The notes beneath the pieces are model-generated. The model saw only the letters and a program-made list of their open reading frames with translations, was not told the origin of the DNA and did no database searches. From assembly GCF_000019665.1 (NCBI RefSeq), contig NC_010794.1, positions 2,223,146 through 2,287,145 on the forward strand: a stretch of DNA of 64,000 nt, written 5' to 3'. A program made the position numbers and the translations under genes. Below, in pieces: positions 27,418 through 36,438 of this stretch. Each line of letters starts with the position of its first letter. The stretch's first letter is position 1. This DNA is from Methylacidiphilum infernorum V4 (lineage in GTDB: Bacteria; Verrucomicrobiota; Verrucomicrobiia; Methylacidiphilales; Methylacidiphilaceae).

Positions 27418-29577
27418 CTATTTTTTTCTTTTTCCTATAATCCTCGAAATAAAACCTGAACTGAGCATAACGGCCCCAACACTTGAACTTACGACACCAA
27501 TGAGCCACTTCATTTTGCTGAAAGTCTTGGGAGAAGAATCATTCTCCTCGGAATAATGAGAGGACCCGCTTCTGAGCCGGGTATTTTCATCCATTATTTC
27601 TGTATAGCGTTCAAGCAATACGCCCCATCCTGCCGAATAAGTAAATCCACCGGGATTGGCATGCATGACTCCCTTGTAATGCTGGATCATATCATGCTCC
27701 CACATGTTCGCATATACCCTTTCAACATGGCTGGGGTTATTTCCTTTAGCCCAGAAAAGCTGGAAAAAAGCTCCCGGGGCGTCTTTTTCGGGGGGAGGAG
27801 GAGCAGGCCTATTCGTTTTTTGTCCCACAAGCAAACCATCCTTGTAAAGGTCTTCGATGACTTTTTTAGCTTCCTGCTGGACTTGCAGGCCTTCAAAAAT
27901 GGCTTGATCTGCCGTATCGAGCCAATCTCCGGCAAAACGAGGGGAATGGCAGGCTGAGCAGGTGGCTATCCAATCTTCTTTTCTCTTTTGATACCAGGGA
28001 TGTTTTTCTTTGATCCCCTGGGCAATTTCAGGCGTAGGATTAAATGCCCACCGGACTTTTCTTACCAGATTATGGCTATACTCTCCATGGTACTCGAAAT
28101 GGCAACTGGCACAGGTTGGAGCCGTATATCCTCCCTTGGCGATCGCATCCTTTAAAGGCACATCAAAATTCCAATTTTTGCCTTGGGTCTGAAACACCGT
28201 TCCATGTTTAGAAAGCATGTAATTTTCAAACTCGTTATGATCTACTCCATTATGACAAGTGGCGCAGGAAAGGGGATTGCGGGCTTCGGCAACTGAAAAA
28301 GCATGTCTTGTATGGCAGCCGTCACAACGGTTCTGCTGGTAATGGCACATGTCACAACCCTGGGCCACGGCACGCTGGGGCATGGCAGCCCAGGCAGCGA
28401 GGTTTACGTTGGCTTCCCAATCCACGGCGTGGGAGGGATGCCCCTGGGGCCATTCATTATTTGGCCATTTTTGCTCCCGTTCGGATTCCGATTCGGCAAA
28501 TTGCCGTACATGGCAGCTTCCACAGGTCACCCTATCGGGCATATGCAGATCGACATCGTGACGTATTTTTTGCGCTCCAATTGCCCCATGACAATCGATA
28601 CAGGAGACTTCCTGAAGCAGTTCAGTTTTCTTAAGAATCCCTGCAGAGTGCAGTTGTTGCTCAATTTCGGCAAGCTCTTTCTTTTTATACGCTTTGGGAT
28701 CTTTCTCGGAAAGTTTCCTTAAAGAGTCTATGCGTCCATGACTACTATTTTCCCAAGCATGGACTACACCGGGAGTCACCGTCTTATGACAGCTAATGCA
28801 ATCGGCCCGACCGAATTCTCCTTTTATAGCCTGGGGAGGGTGATAAAAAGTTTTTGGATTCCAATATCTTTCCATGGGAATGGGTTCCCAGTATTGAGCA
28901 TACTTGCCCTTAGCGGGATGGGACTGATCATAGCCTTTTATTAAGGCCTTAAGGTCCATCCCTTCTTTTGCGGAACTTTTAACGGCAAGTTCTTGAGGCC
29001 TTGATGCCCAAACGTCATGGGCCGTCATGGGCTTTAGCCTCTTTTTTCTAACATCTTCTGGACTAATGTAAGCTCTATTTGAAGGAAACTTATCTTTATC
29101 GCCCCAACGGTTCACCACATAATTAAGAACATCAGCAATCTGCCGATCATCGAAAACTTTTCCCCACCCGGGCATCATACCATTGTATCTTTGATTACCC
29201 ACCTGGATAGGCCCTTCAACACCGAAAAGAACGACCTCAATAAGATAGTCCTTAGCCTTTTTTGAACTCAAAATTTCGCCAATATGGCCGGCAAGAGGAG
29301 GAAAAGAACCGGCCAGGCCTTCACCAGACTGTTGGTGACAACCTGCACAACTCCGACTAAATACTTCCATGCCGGCAGCCCACTGCTGTTCTTCATCCCC
29401 TTTTGATAATGGAACAGTTCCCGTTAAAGCCAATCCTGCAGAGCCCTCTTTCAACCATTCCCCTAATAGGGCTTTCTCTTTGTTGTCTGTGTTTTGAGCC
29501 TGGTTAGTCTCTCCTCCAAAAAAATAAAACAAGATAAAGCCGGTAAAAATTAAACAATGAAGGCGTTGCGGAGTCAT
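27418..29577 (-). CDS. haoA: Hydroxylamine oxidoreductase HaoA, octahaem core plus N-terminal cytochrome c domain
   Basis: The 719-aa protein has nine CxxCH motifs. One (77-81) sits in an N-terminal cytochrome c-like domain with a likely Met ligand near 134. Eight (260, 326, 352, 408, 418, 438, 489, 540) are in the order and spacing of octahaem HAO. Tyr647 in NPGGFTYSAGW, after the last haem, is the candidate tyrosine for the P460 cross-link. A C-terminal helix (WLIGVVSSSVGAVMLSSGFI, 691-710) probably anchors it. The ATG at 29577 gives a good signal peptide; an upstream TTG at 29613 does not. It should oxidise hydroxylamine, made when methane monooxygenase attacks ammonia, to NO. Confidence 0.9.
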   Translation of the reverse strand: MTPQRLHCLIFTGFILFYFFGGETNQAQNTDNKEKALLGEWLKEGSAGLALTGTVPLSKGDEEQQWAAGMEVFSRSCAGCHQQSGEGLAGSFPPLAGHIGEILSSKKAKDYLIEVVLFGVEGPIQVGNQRYNGMMPGWGKVFDDRQIADVLNYVVNRWGDKDKFPSNRAYISPEDVRKKRLKPMTAHDVWASRPQELAVKSSAKEGMDLKALIKGYDQSHPAKGKYAQYWEPIPMERYWNPKTFYHPPQAIKGEFGRADCISCHKTVTPGVVHAWENSSHGRIDSLRKLSEKDPKAYKKKELAEIEQQLHSAGILKKTELLQEVSCIDCHGAIGAQKIRHDVDLHMPDRVTCGSCHVRQFAESESEREQKWPNNEWPQGHPSHAVDWEANVNLAAWAAMPQRAVAQGCDMCHYQQNRCDGCHTRHAFSVAEARNPLSCATCHNGVDHNEFENYMLSKHGTVFQTQGKNWNFDVPLKDAIAKGGYTAPTCASCHFEYHGEYSHNLVRKVRWAFNPTPEIAQGIKEKHPWYQKRKEDWIATCSACHSPRFAGDWLDTADQAIFEGLQVQQEAKKVIEDLYKDGLLVGQKTNRPAPPPPEKDAPGAFFQLFWAKGNNPSHVERVYANMWEHDMIQHYKGVMHANPGGFTYSAGWGVLLERYTEIMDENTRLRSGSSHYSEENDSSPKTFSKMKWLIGVVSSSVGAVMLSSGFISRIIGKRKK

Positions 29578-29657
29578 GCTTCCAGCAGAAGGTTGGTAAG
29601 ACTCTTTATACAAAAATGAAAAATATGCAATTGGTATTTATTATCCACTGCTTCTTC

Positions 29658-30161
29658 TTAAAAAAGGTCTTCATTTTTGGTTTGCCATCCTTCTTCTCCC
29701 TCGATGAGCTCTCCTTTAAAAGCCCTAGATTGCCACTTTTGTCCATACTCCTTTTCAACTTGAGAAATCTCTTTGCCGCTTTTTTTGGCTTCCATGGCAT
29801 AGAGAAGAAGCCTGTCTCGATTTTCTTCATCGACTACCTTGTGAATGTAATCCTTGTATTCTTCCTCTTCGGGGTTTTTCAATACGTGCAGGTAGCCATC
29901 TTTGCCTTCTCCAATCATCCTGCTGTTTTTAAGGGATTGAACTTGGCCCATTCTCATCCTCCTTCTTTCTTGGATAGAACCATAGGAATAATAATAGGGT
30001 TGTTGCACCGGCGGGCTCTTCAGGTCTACAGAAATGTTGACATCGTAGAGAAGGGGTTTTTTGGGGGACATATGCACAGAGCTGCAACCTAAAATTGAAA
30101 AGAGCTGAACCAAGGCCAATCCTCTGAAAAGGATTTTTGTTTTAATATCATTCCCGCCCAT
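29658..30161 (-). CDS. YdbL/DUF1318-like lipoprotein
   Basis: The 167-aa product has a lipoprotein signal ending in the lipobox LFSILGC. Its C-terminal half (MIGEGKDGYLHVL, then IHKVVDEENRDRLLLYAMEAKKSG, then KGELIEGEEGWQTK) matches the DUF1318/YdbL pattern. In E. coli YdbL is encoded with YdbH and YnbE, involved in phospholipid transport between membranes; no such genes are next to it here. It lies about 80 bp upstream of the haoA ATG on the same strand, so it may head the hao operon. Confidence 0.65.
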   Translation of the reverse strand: MGGNDIKTKILFRGLALVQLFSILGCSSVHMSPKKPLLYDVNISVDLKSPPVQQPYYYSYGSIQERRRMRMGQVQSLKNSRMIGEGKDGYLHVLKNPEEEEYKDYIHKVVDEENRDRLLLYAMEAKKSGKEISQVEKEYGQKWQSRAFKGELIEGEEGWQTKNEDLF

Positions 30162-30181
30162 GATTACCCTTTATCAGGAAG

Positions 30182-30199
30182 CCTTGCAGAGAGGCAAGG
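30182..30199. other. Small hairpin in the leader of the YdbL-like gene
   Basis: CCTTGC and GCAAGG flank a 6-base loop. It sits 20-40 bp upstream of the start at 30161, with no adjacent T run, so it is not a terminator. It may be only a chance stem. Confidence 0.3.
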
Positions 30200-30229
30200 G
30201 GATAATCTTCCCGCTTTTTTATAAAGGGG

Positions 30230-30441
30230 TTTGAACAGTTGATTAATTATTTAATCTTTTTCAATCTTTCTTGTACATTTTACCTCATATTGGCCGTCTT
30301 GAACAGCCCTACGGTGATTTCCACCGGCAGGCAGGCCTGTGGAGAGGAAGGCTCTGGCCTGACGCGCATGTGCCGGCCCCGTCCGCCTCGACGAGTAAGC
30401 CTGTCAGCTTTGCCCCTGTTTGGGCAGTAGTGAGTAAGTCT
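30230..30441 (+). mobile_element. Short degenerate TnpB-tail element, copy 2
   Basis: The element opens with the same 15 bp (TTTGAACAGTTGATT) as the copy at 2587 and is homologous to it through ATTGGCC, GCCCTACGG, GGCAGGCAGGCCTG and GAGAGGAAGGCTC to AGTCT. One frame reads STGRQACGEEGSGLTRM, typical of a TnpB C-terminal tail; another reads SASTSKPVSFAPVW, the counterpart of PASMKQELGFVPV in copy 1. The open frame is broken relative to copy 1. The remaining 150 bp up to the next gene hold nothing I recognise. Confidence 0.6.
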
Positions 30442-30593
30442 AAAGGAACGGAAAAACGGCCTCCTACGGTCCTTGCTTACGGCAGTAAAGGCAAAGAGGA
30501 AAGCATCCAAAAGCTTGGCCCTTTCCAAGAATATCCAAGGAATAGGCAAGGAGTAAATAAATGAAATAAAAAGAAATTCCTATTCCCCGGGGC

Positions 30594-31286
30594 TCAATCG
30601 GGGAACCTAAAAGAGACAGGAGCAAAATGAAAAAATTTCTCTTGGATTTCGTTCAAGGCAACCCGTACTTCTTTAAAGGCGGTCGAAAGAAAGGAAAAAA
30701 TGCCTTGCAAACTGTTCTTTTTAGCTTCGGGATAAATGGCCGCTCGAGCATAGCTCCTTCTCCCGATATCTTCGTAAAAATCGATTCCCGGCGAACCGTT
30801 CCAACAACGTTCCACGTTTTCCTTGAAAATTCCACATACAAATAAAGAATAATCGGCAATAAAATGGTATAGGCGGAAAGCCTGCGAGGAAGAAGCTGTA
30901 GACTTCTCCAGCTGGACAACTAGGTCAAATATTCTCAGAAAATGCCTTCGGCTTTCGAATCGTCCAAAAGGATAGAAAGATTCCATCTTCAAAAATCGGA
31001 AAAGTAGCCTTGCTATGTATAGGCATAATTCCTGGCTACTCAATCCCCTCTTGCCTAAAACAAGTCTACCTAAAAATTGAAAGTACAACTGCGGGGAGAG
31101 GGAAACGAGATCGGGTTCATCAAGAACAAATCTTTTTAGGGGCTCCAAATCGAAAATCTGTTCAATGTTCTCGGGTTCATCTTTTAGAAGACGGTATAAA
31201 GCTATCTTTTCTTTTTGGGTTTTGCCCAACTTTTGTGCTAGAATTACCAAGTCTTTTTCGGTTATGCCTGGAACACCTTTTATCAT
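30594..31286 (-). CDS. Conserved-looking protein of unknown function
   Basis: The 230-aa protein is soluble and strongly helical, rich in Leu, Phe and Arg, with no signal peptide, membrane segment or nucleotide-binding motif. Notable segments are ITEKDLVILAQKLGKTQKEK near the N-terminus, which could be a small helix-turn-helix-like or helical bundle region, and SFYPFGRFESRRHFLRIFDL in the middle. Codon use resembles that of neighbouring genes and no large ORF competes. It diverges from the NUDIX gene with only 52 bp between starts. Confidence 0.6.
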   Translation of the reverse strand: MIKGVPGITEKDLVILAQKLGKTQKEKIALYRLLKDEPENIEQIFDLEPLKRFVLDEPDLVSLSPQLYFQFLGRLVLGKRGLSSQELCLYIARLLFRFLKMESFYPFGRFESRRHFLRIFDLVVQLEKSTASSSQAFRLYHFIADYSLFVCGIFKENVERCWNGSPGIDFYEDIGRRSYARAAIYPEAKKNSLQGIFSFLSTAFKEVRVALNEIQEKFFHFAPVSFRFPD

Positions 31287-31338
31287 GTCGATAACTTATT
31301 AAGCATATTTAATACCGGCTTCAAGGATATTTACGACC

Positions 31339-31857
31339 ATGGAAGAAGAATATTTTGATATTGTTGATGACAACGACAGGGTTATAGGAAAAGACACCCG
31401 AAAAAATGTCCATTTTAAAAATCTCAAACACCGGGCTGTCCATATCCTCTTGCAAAATCAGAAGGAGGAGATCTTTCTCCAAAAAAGGTCCCCCCTGAAA
31501 GACATTAATCCCAACTGTTGGGATTCTTCTTGCAGTGGACACGTTCTTTCTGAAGAAGACTACGACAGGGCTGCTCACAGAGAGCTCGTTGAAGAGTTAG
31601 GGCTGGAGCACCTAGAGAGACCGTTAATCAAGCTCTTTAAATTACCTGCCGATACAAAAACAGGAAACGAATTTATATGGGTTTACCTGGGTTTTTCAAA
31701 TGGACCCTTCAATCTTAATCCCTTGGAAATAGCTGAAGGCCGTTTTTATCCTCCCTCTTGGATCAACTGGAAATTAGCCGCCGAGCCACAATCCTTTTCC
31801 AATGCCTTTATCGTCATATGGAATTTTTTCAGAAGTAAAAAATTCGCCGGTTATTGA
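31339..31857 (+). CDS. NUDIX hydrolase (YfcD-like)
   Basis: The 172-aa protein has a complete Nudix box, GHVLSEEDYDRAAHRELVEELGL (G, x5, E, x7, REUXEEXGU), at about 72-94. The upstream DIVDDNDRVIGKDTRKNVHFKNLKHRAVHIL is characteristic of the YfcD/isopentenyl-diphosphate isomerase-like branch. It hydrolyses a nucleoside-diphosphate-linked substrate; the substrate is not known. A type I IPP isomerase function is less likely, because the active-site Cys/Glu arrangement of Idi is not evident. Confidence 0.88.
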   Translation: MEEEYFDIVDDNDRVIGKDTRKNVHFKNLKHRAVHILLQNQKEEIFLQKRSPLKDINPNCWDSSCSGHVLSEEDYDRAAHRELVEELGLEHLERPLIKLFKLPADTKTGNEFIWVYLGFSNGPFNLNPLEIAEGRFYPPSWINWKLAAEPQSFSNAFIVIWNFFRSKKFAGY

Positions 31858-31858
31858 C

Positions 31859-32476
31859 TTATGAATGGTTTAAATGATACACCATCAAATACATGAAAAA
31901 AGAGCCGATAAGAACCATGATATGCCAGAGGTTATGAAAATTAAAATGGACATAATTCGGCCATTTCAACATGTAGCCTAATGCTCCGGCAGTATAAACG
32001 ATTCCTCCTCCCAGAGCGTAATCCAACGCTATCTTGGAAAGATGTATTTTGGGCAAGAAAAAAACCCCTACCCAGCCCATGCTAATATAAAGGCCGGTAT
32101 ATATAACCCGTGGGGGATAAGAAAAAAATATCTTGAGAAAGATACCTGCCGCTGCTAGCATCCAGATAAAAATCAACAGCCTATTTCTCCATTCTTTGTC
32201 CCCCGCTTCAACGATGACCGGGGTATAGGTAGCGGCAATCAAAATAAAAATTGAACAATGATCTAGTCTCCTTAAAAAAGACAAGGTTTTAGAGGAGCAG
32301 TTCAAAGAATGGTATAAGCTGCTGGCTATGAACATGAATAGAAGACCAAAGCCATAAACCATGATATCGAGGGGAATCTCTTGGCCCATTCCCTTTTTTA
32401 AAATCAGAAAGATAATCCCTATTACCGATAGAATAGATCCCAAAACATGGGTATAAACATTAAAAGGTTCCCTCAT
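31859..32476 (-). CDS. Hemolysin III family (YqfA/PAQR-like) membrane protein
   Basis: The 205-aa protein has about seven transmembrane helices and the family-typical EPFNVYTHVLGS start, IASSLYHSL, LRRLDHCSIFILIAATYTPV and a late WHIMVLIGSFFMYL. The conserved Ser/His/Asp residues place it in the CREST superfamily of membrane hydrolases. The name hemolysin III is historical and implies no toxin function here. Its stop lies 1 bp from that of the convergent NUDIX gene. Confidence 0.85.
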   Translation of the reverse strand: MREPFNVYTHVLGSILSVIGIIFLILKKGMGQEIPLDIMVYGFGLLFMFIASSLYHSLNCSSKTLSFLRRLDHCSIFILIAATYTPVIVEAGDKEWRNRLLIFIWMLAAAGIFLKIFFSYPPRVIYTGLYISMGWVGVFFLPKIHLSKIALDYALGGGIVYTAGALGYMLKWPNYVHFNFHNLWHIMVLIGSFFMYLMVYHLNHS

Positions 32477-32639
32477 TATTGAGCTCAGGCGATTTGCCGG
32501 GTACTTTCTCTAAGCTTTCTCCTTTCTTCGCCCGGTTTTCTATTCCCCCTTTTCCCTTTATATCCAAAACCGTCAAAATAAGAAATGAGAATTTTAATCA
32601 TCACCTCTCCTTGGGCCTGCCTGGTTCCGAAGGCTTTTG

Positions 32640-33845
32640 TCATTTAAGCAAAGAGGGTCCTGCGTGAGTAAAAGAATATCCTAAGTAATCTTGCAAAGGA
32701 GCCGCATAACCGGTGAGTTCAACGTAACCTTCACCATGAATGGGGTTGTTTTCTTTCTTACCCTTTACGCTCACCGCTCCTTCCCAATAAGCGAGAAAGC
32801 CAAGTTGGTTTAATACGAGCTCTTGATCGGCCATCTTAGGGGTTATTTCTATTTCCATTTCTGGATCGCCCAGTTGGACTTTCCAACCGGCAGGATACAG
32901 GGCTGCTGTATGGGGACTTTTCCAAAAAGATGTTGGAGTGATTTTAAAATCCCTGAGAGTGAGATGGCGAATCGCTTTTTTCCCTATCCATGTTCCTCCG
33001 GAGTTTAGATCAAAGCCTCCTTCCCTTGTTCGAAGGCAATAAAGCATGAGTTCTTCATCCGTATCGAGTTGGATGGCAAACCAATCCCATCCCACTTCAT
33101 TTTTCCCCAAGGAATGGGTTGTAAACTCATGATCAAACCAACTCGTCCCCAGGACCTTCCAGGTTTTATTGGAAACCCGGATTAAACCTTGGGTTTTAAG
33201 CCGGCTAAAAGAATAATAATAAGAAGCGCATCCCTCTTGATCGGCTTTTCTACTCAAACCGTTTTCACCGTGTAACACAGGAGGTTTTTGGGCCTCCAAC
33301 TCCAAGTCTATGGCCACAGCTTCCTCTTGGGCAGAAATATGAAATTTCTCCCTGGAGCCGCTCTCCGTGGATTTTTTAGATTTAAGCTCCCAACCCCGGA
33401 TCCATCCCCCCATATCCCCAACGGTTGCTCCTGCAAGCCCAAGAGCTCCACGGTCGGCTTTCTCATAGGCATAAAACTTTTTTCTTTGAATATCGCTCAA
33501 GGCGAAATGGGCAAAATAAACATCCCTCAAAGCCCACCGTGATATTTTTAGAGGGGGAGAACCGAAAACACCCTGTCTAAATAATGTCCATTGAAAACCA
33601 AAGGGCTCTTCTTTGGGGCCATAAAGATTCCCGGTAAAATACCACCATTCTGTTTGAAATTCAGGATGAGATCCATGATCCCTAGGAAATAACCACGACC
33701 AAGGTCGGTCCACAATAGCCCAGTCTTGATCAGCATGGAGGAAGAAAAGCCCTCCACCATTCCAAAAGAGGAGTAAAAAAAAGAAAAAAGGCATCGAAAA
33801 AGAATGAGAACGGCGGTTTTTAAGCATCTTCAGCATTTTATTCAA
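32640..33845 (-). CDS. AttH-like secreted lipocalin-fold hydrolase (COG5621)
   Basis: The 401-aa protein has a hydrophobic N-terminal signal (HSFSMPFFFFLLLFWNGGGLFFLHA, about 14-38). A domain with HPEFQTEWWYFTGNL, FGFQWTLFRQG, WFDHEFTTHSLG and LMLYCLRTREGG follows, the AttH/CrtC-like (DUF2003, double lipocalin) pattern. It is the last gene of a minus-strand set with an FtsX-like permease (8-bp overlap) and an ATPase, matching the attEFGH arrangement of Agrobacterium and many other bacteria. Its substrate is unknown; a lipid-like compound is plausible. Confidence 0.82.
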   Translation of the reverse strand: MNKMLKMLKNRRSHSFSMPFFFFLLLFWNGGGLFFLHADQDWAIVDRPWSWLFPRDHGSHPEFQTEWWYFTGNLYGPKEEPFGFQWTLFRQGVFGSPPLKISRWALRDVYFAHFALSDIQRKKFYAYEKADRGALGLAGATVGDMGGWIRGWELKSKKSTESGSREKFHISAQEEAVAIDLELEAQKPPVLHGENGLSRKADQEGCASYYYSFSRLKTQGLIRVSNKTWKVLGTSWFDHEFTTHSLGKNEVGWDWFAIQLDTDEELMLYCLRTREGGFDLNSGGTWIGKKAIRHLTLRDFKITPTSFWKSPHTAALYPAGWKVQLGDPEMEIEITPKMADQELVLNQLGFLAYWEGAVSVKGKKENNPIHGEGYVELTGYAAPLQDYLGYSFTHAGPSLLK

Positions 33846-36408
33846 TTCTCAGGCTTTCAGATATGTTTTCCTTGCAGAGCTGGTGTGCGGGGATCAAAGA
33901 GGCACAGAGGGCAACCACGATGACCGTCAAAGGAAGCCAAAGGAGGGTTATCCAAGGGGTTGACCAGTCGATTGTCCAACCAAAAAAAGATCTGTTGATG
34001 ACATAAGTGAGTACGACAGCTAGAATTAAACCCGCCATCAATCCCAGCAAAGAAGAAATCATGCCCACAAGACCGGATTCGCCCAATACAAGGGCATAAA
34101 TGACCCTCCTTGATGCTCCCAGTGAACGTAACACGGCCATTTCATAATTTCTTTCAGAAGAAAGAATCAACAAGTTAAAAAATATTCCTGCGGCGGAAAT
34201 CAATAGGCTGGTAATCTTCAACAGGTGGGTAATAGAAAAAGTTTGATCAAAAATCCGGAAAATCTCGTTCCTTAACTCTTCGTTAGAATAGACAATGTAG
34301 TCTCCCATAGAGCATAGCTTCTGATCCAATTCTTTTTTAACAACTGCCGACTTGCCCGGATCTTTTAAATAAAGGGCAAGACTGTGGCTGCCTTTTTGAT
34401 TCCAAAACTTATTCAAAGTTTGCCTATCTACTAACACCAGTCCGAATTCCGTTGTAAAATCCTTAAAAACTCCCAGTATTTCAAAATCAACCATTCCTCT
34501 ATCCGTTTTAAGCGAGAGCCTATCTTTTTCCTTGAGGTTAAATTTTCTCGAAAGGCTTTCATTGATAAAAATGCGGTTTGAGCCGGCAGCCTCTCTAAAG
34601 AGCTTTTCTGGGTTCCCTGTTCGAAACTCTAAATTATTTCTGCCTGCGGCGACAGCAAATGAAATTGAAGATATTTTTATAGGAGAATTCCTAAATTCCG
34701 ATCTAAACTCATAATACCGATCGATCGCCTCAATTCGGTTATCCGCTGCAATTACTTCCTCGACGGAAGGGGATAAAACTTGATGGATTCCGCTTGCAAG
34801 ATTCGCCGCGGTGGTTACAAAAAGGTCAGCCCTAACGCTTTGTTTCAACCACCCATTGACCGTATGACGGAAACTTGTGATCATCACCGAAACACTGATG
34901 ACCATGGCAAGGGCTGTAAGTAGTGCCGATATAGTCAAGGCATTACGGTGCATAGACCGATTAAAATGGGAAAGGATTAACTTGAAGATCACGTTTCTAG
35001 GCCTGGCCATCTGAACGATGATTTTACAAACAAGGGGAGAGACAAAGCTAAAGGCAAGGAGGATAAACAGGGCCGCTCCGAAACTTAAAACCGATAAGCC
35101 TCTCCCAAAACTTAAATAGGAGAAGAGTAGGGCCAGAAGAACGAATAGAATGACACAAATCAACCAAAAGAGCCCAAACCGATGCACTTTTTCTTCAAGG
35201 GTAGCATGACTGAAAGCTTGCACGGGAGCGATTCTCGATGCTTCAATAGAGGGGAAAACAGAAGCAATACCCACGGCAACAATGCCCATCCCGAAGGCCA
35301 AAGCGAAATGATAAGGGGAAATAAAAATCCTCTCGATACTCGACAAGAGGTAAAGGGAGGTCAAACTCGATGAAACCCATCCAATGAGTTTACAAGCTAG
35401 CAGATAACCTGCGGGCATTCCCAAGGAGATGCCCAGTATTCCAATGATCAAGGATTCTCCAAGACAAGCAGCAATAATCCATTTGGGTCCTAAACCAAGA
35501 CAACGCAGTAAAGCTATTTCCGATCTGCGTCTTACCACTCCCACAAGGACCGTGTTATAGATAATAAACATGCCCACAAAGAGCGATATTAAAGAAAGAG
35601 CGGTCAAGTTAAGCTGGAAGGATCCGAGCATTTTTTCTACCTTCATGTTCCTTTTTTCTGGGGTTTGGACAAGTACTGAAGGAGGCAACTTTTCTTGAAG
35701 CGATCGGATTGTTTCCATCCGGTCTTTTCCCCTGCTGACAAGACAGCTAATTCTCGACAATTGGCCGGCCATGTGAAAAACTTCTTGGGCATTACCGATA
35801 TCCATGACCGCCAAGTGTTCATCAGAACCGATAGCTCCCGACTCCAGCTCCAAAAAAGAATGTACCCTTAATTCCACCCATCCTTCAGGAGTACGCAGTT
35901 TTAAAAAGTCTCCGGTTTTTATCCCAAGTCGCTCGGCCAATTTCTTGTTGATCCCCACGGCAAAAGGATCTTTCAAAAAATCGAGCACGTCTTCTTTTTT
36001 GTTGACAGTTGAAGAAAGCTCAAAGCTCCTTATCGGGCGATTGGTAAGAAAATCCACACCGACAACATCAAGGTATTCACCCGGATGATTTTCTAACATG
36101 CAGACTTGCTCTAGCACGGGCGTGGCCACCTGGATATAAGGTTCTTTAACGATCCTGGACAATATCTCCTCGTCAAAAGAGCCGTTCTCAGCGGTAATCT
36201 CCAAATTGGCTTTTCCCCCGACGAGATCTATAGAGGCCCGGAAGGATTCCAAAGCGGAATGATTGATCAACTGGATGGCGATAAAGTTGGCTATTCCCAA
36301 GGCGATGCAAAAAATATTCAAAAAGAAAAGGAATGGATGCCCGGAAAAATAACGAAGGCTATGATGGAAAAAAATTTTCAAAAGGCTAAAGCCCTTTATC
36401 TTATTCAT
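33838..36408 (-). CDS. FtsX/MacB-type ABC transporter permease (AttF/G-like)
   Basis: The 856-aa protein has about ten transmembrane segments arranged as two FtsX repeats, each preceded by a periplasmic domain (e.g. GGKANLEITAENGSFDEEIL near 44 and the block around 520-680). Cytoplasmic RRRSEIALLRCLGLG and RNYEMAVLRSLGAS motifs at about 290 and 760 contact the ATPase. This resembles LolC/E-like and AttFG-type mechanotransmission transporters, which extract or act on lipidic substrates rather than importing nutrients. It lies between the ATPase and the AttH-like hydrolase. Confidence 0.88.
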   Translation of the reverse strand: MNKIKGFSLLKIFFHHSLRYFSGHPFLFFLNIFCIALGIANFIAIQLINHSALESFRASIDLVGGKANLEITAENGSFDEEILSRIVKEPYIQVATPVLEQVCMLENHPGEYLDVVGVDFLTNRPIRSFELSSTVNKKEDVLDFLKDPFAVGINKKLAERLGIKTGDFLKLRTPEGWVELRVHSFLELESGAIGSDEHLAVMDIGNAQEVFHMAGQLSRISCLVSRGKDRMETIRSLQEKLPPSVLVQTPEKRNMKVEKMLGSFQLNLTALSLISLFVGMFIIYNTVLVGVVRRRSEIALLRCLGLGPKWIIAACLGESLIIGILGISLGMPAGYLLACKLIGWVSSSLTSLYLLSSIERIFISPYHFALAFGMGIVAVGIASVFPSIEASRIAPVQAFSHATLEEKVHRFGLFWLICVILFVLLALLFSYLSFGRGLSVLSFGAALFILLAFSFVSPLVCKIIVQMARPRNVIFKLILSHFNRSMHRNALTISALLTALAMVISVSVMITSFRHTVNGWLKQSVRADLFVTTAANLASGIHQVLSPSVEEVIAADNRIEAIDRYYEFRSEFRNSPIKISSISFAVAAGRNNLEFRTGNPEKLFREAAGSNRIFINESLSRKFNLKEKDRLSLKTDRGMVDFEILGVFKDFTTEFGLVLVDRQTLNKFWNQKGSHSLALYLKDPGKSAVVKKELDQKLCSMGDYIVYSNEELRNEIFRIFDQTFSITHLLKITSLLISAAGIFFNLLILSSERNYEMAVLRSLGASRRVIYALVLGESGLVGMISSLLGLMAGLILAVVLTYVINRSFFGWTIDWSTPWITLLWLPLTVIVVALCASLIPAHQLCKENISESLRIE

Positions 36409-36438
36409 AACTTCGGCATGCGGATCGTCTCTTAAGGG

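Noticed and set aside
30182..30199. Intrinsic terminator before the YdbL-like gene
   Set aside because: The CCTTGC/GCAAGG stem has no following T run on either strand.
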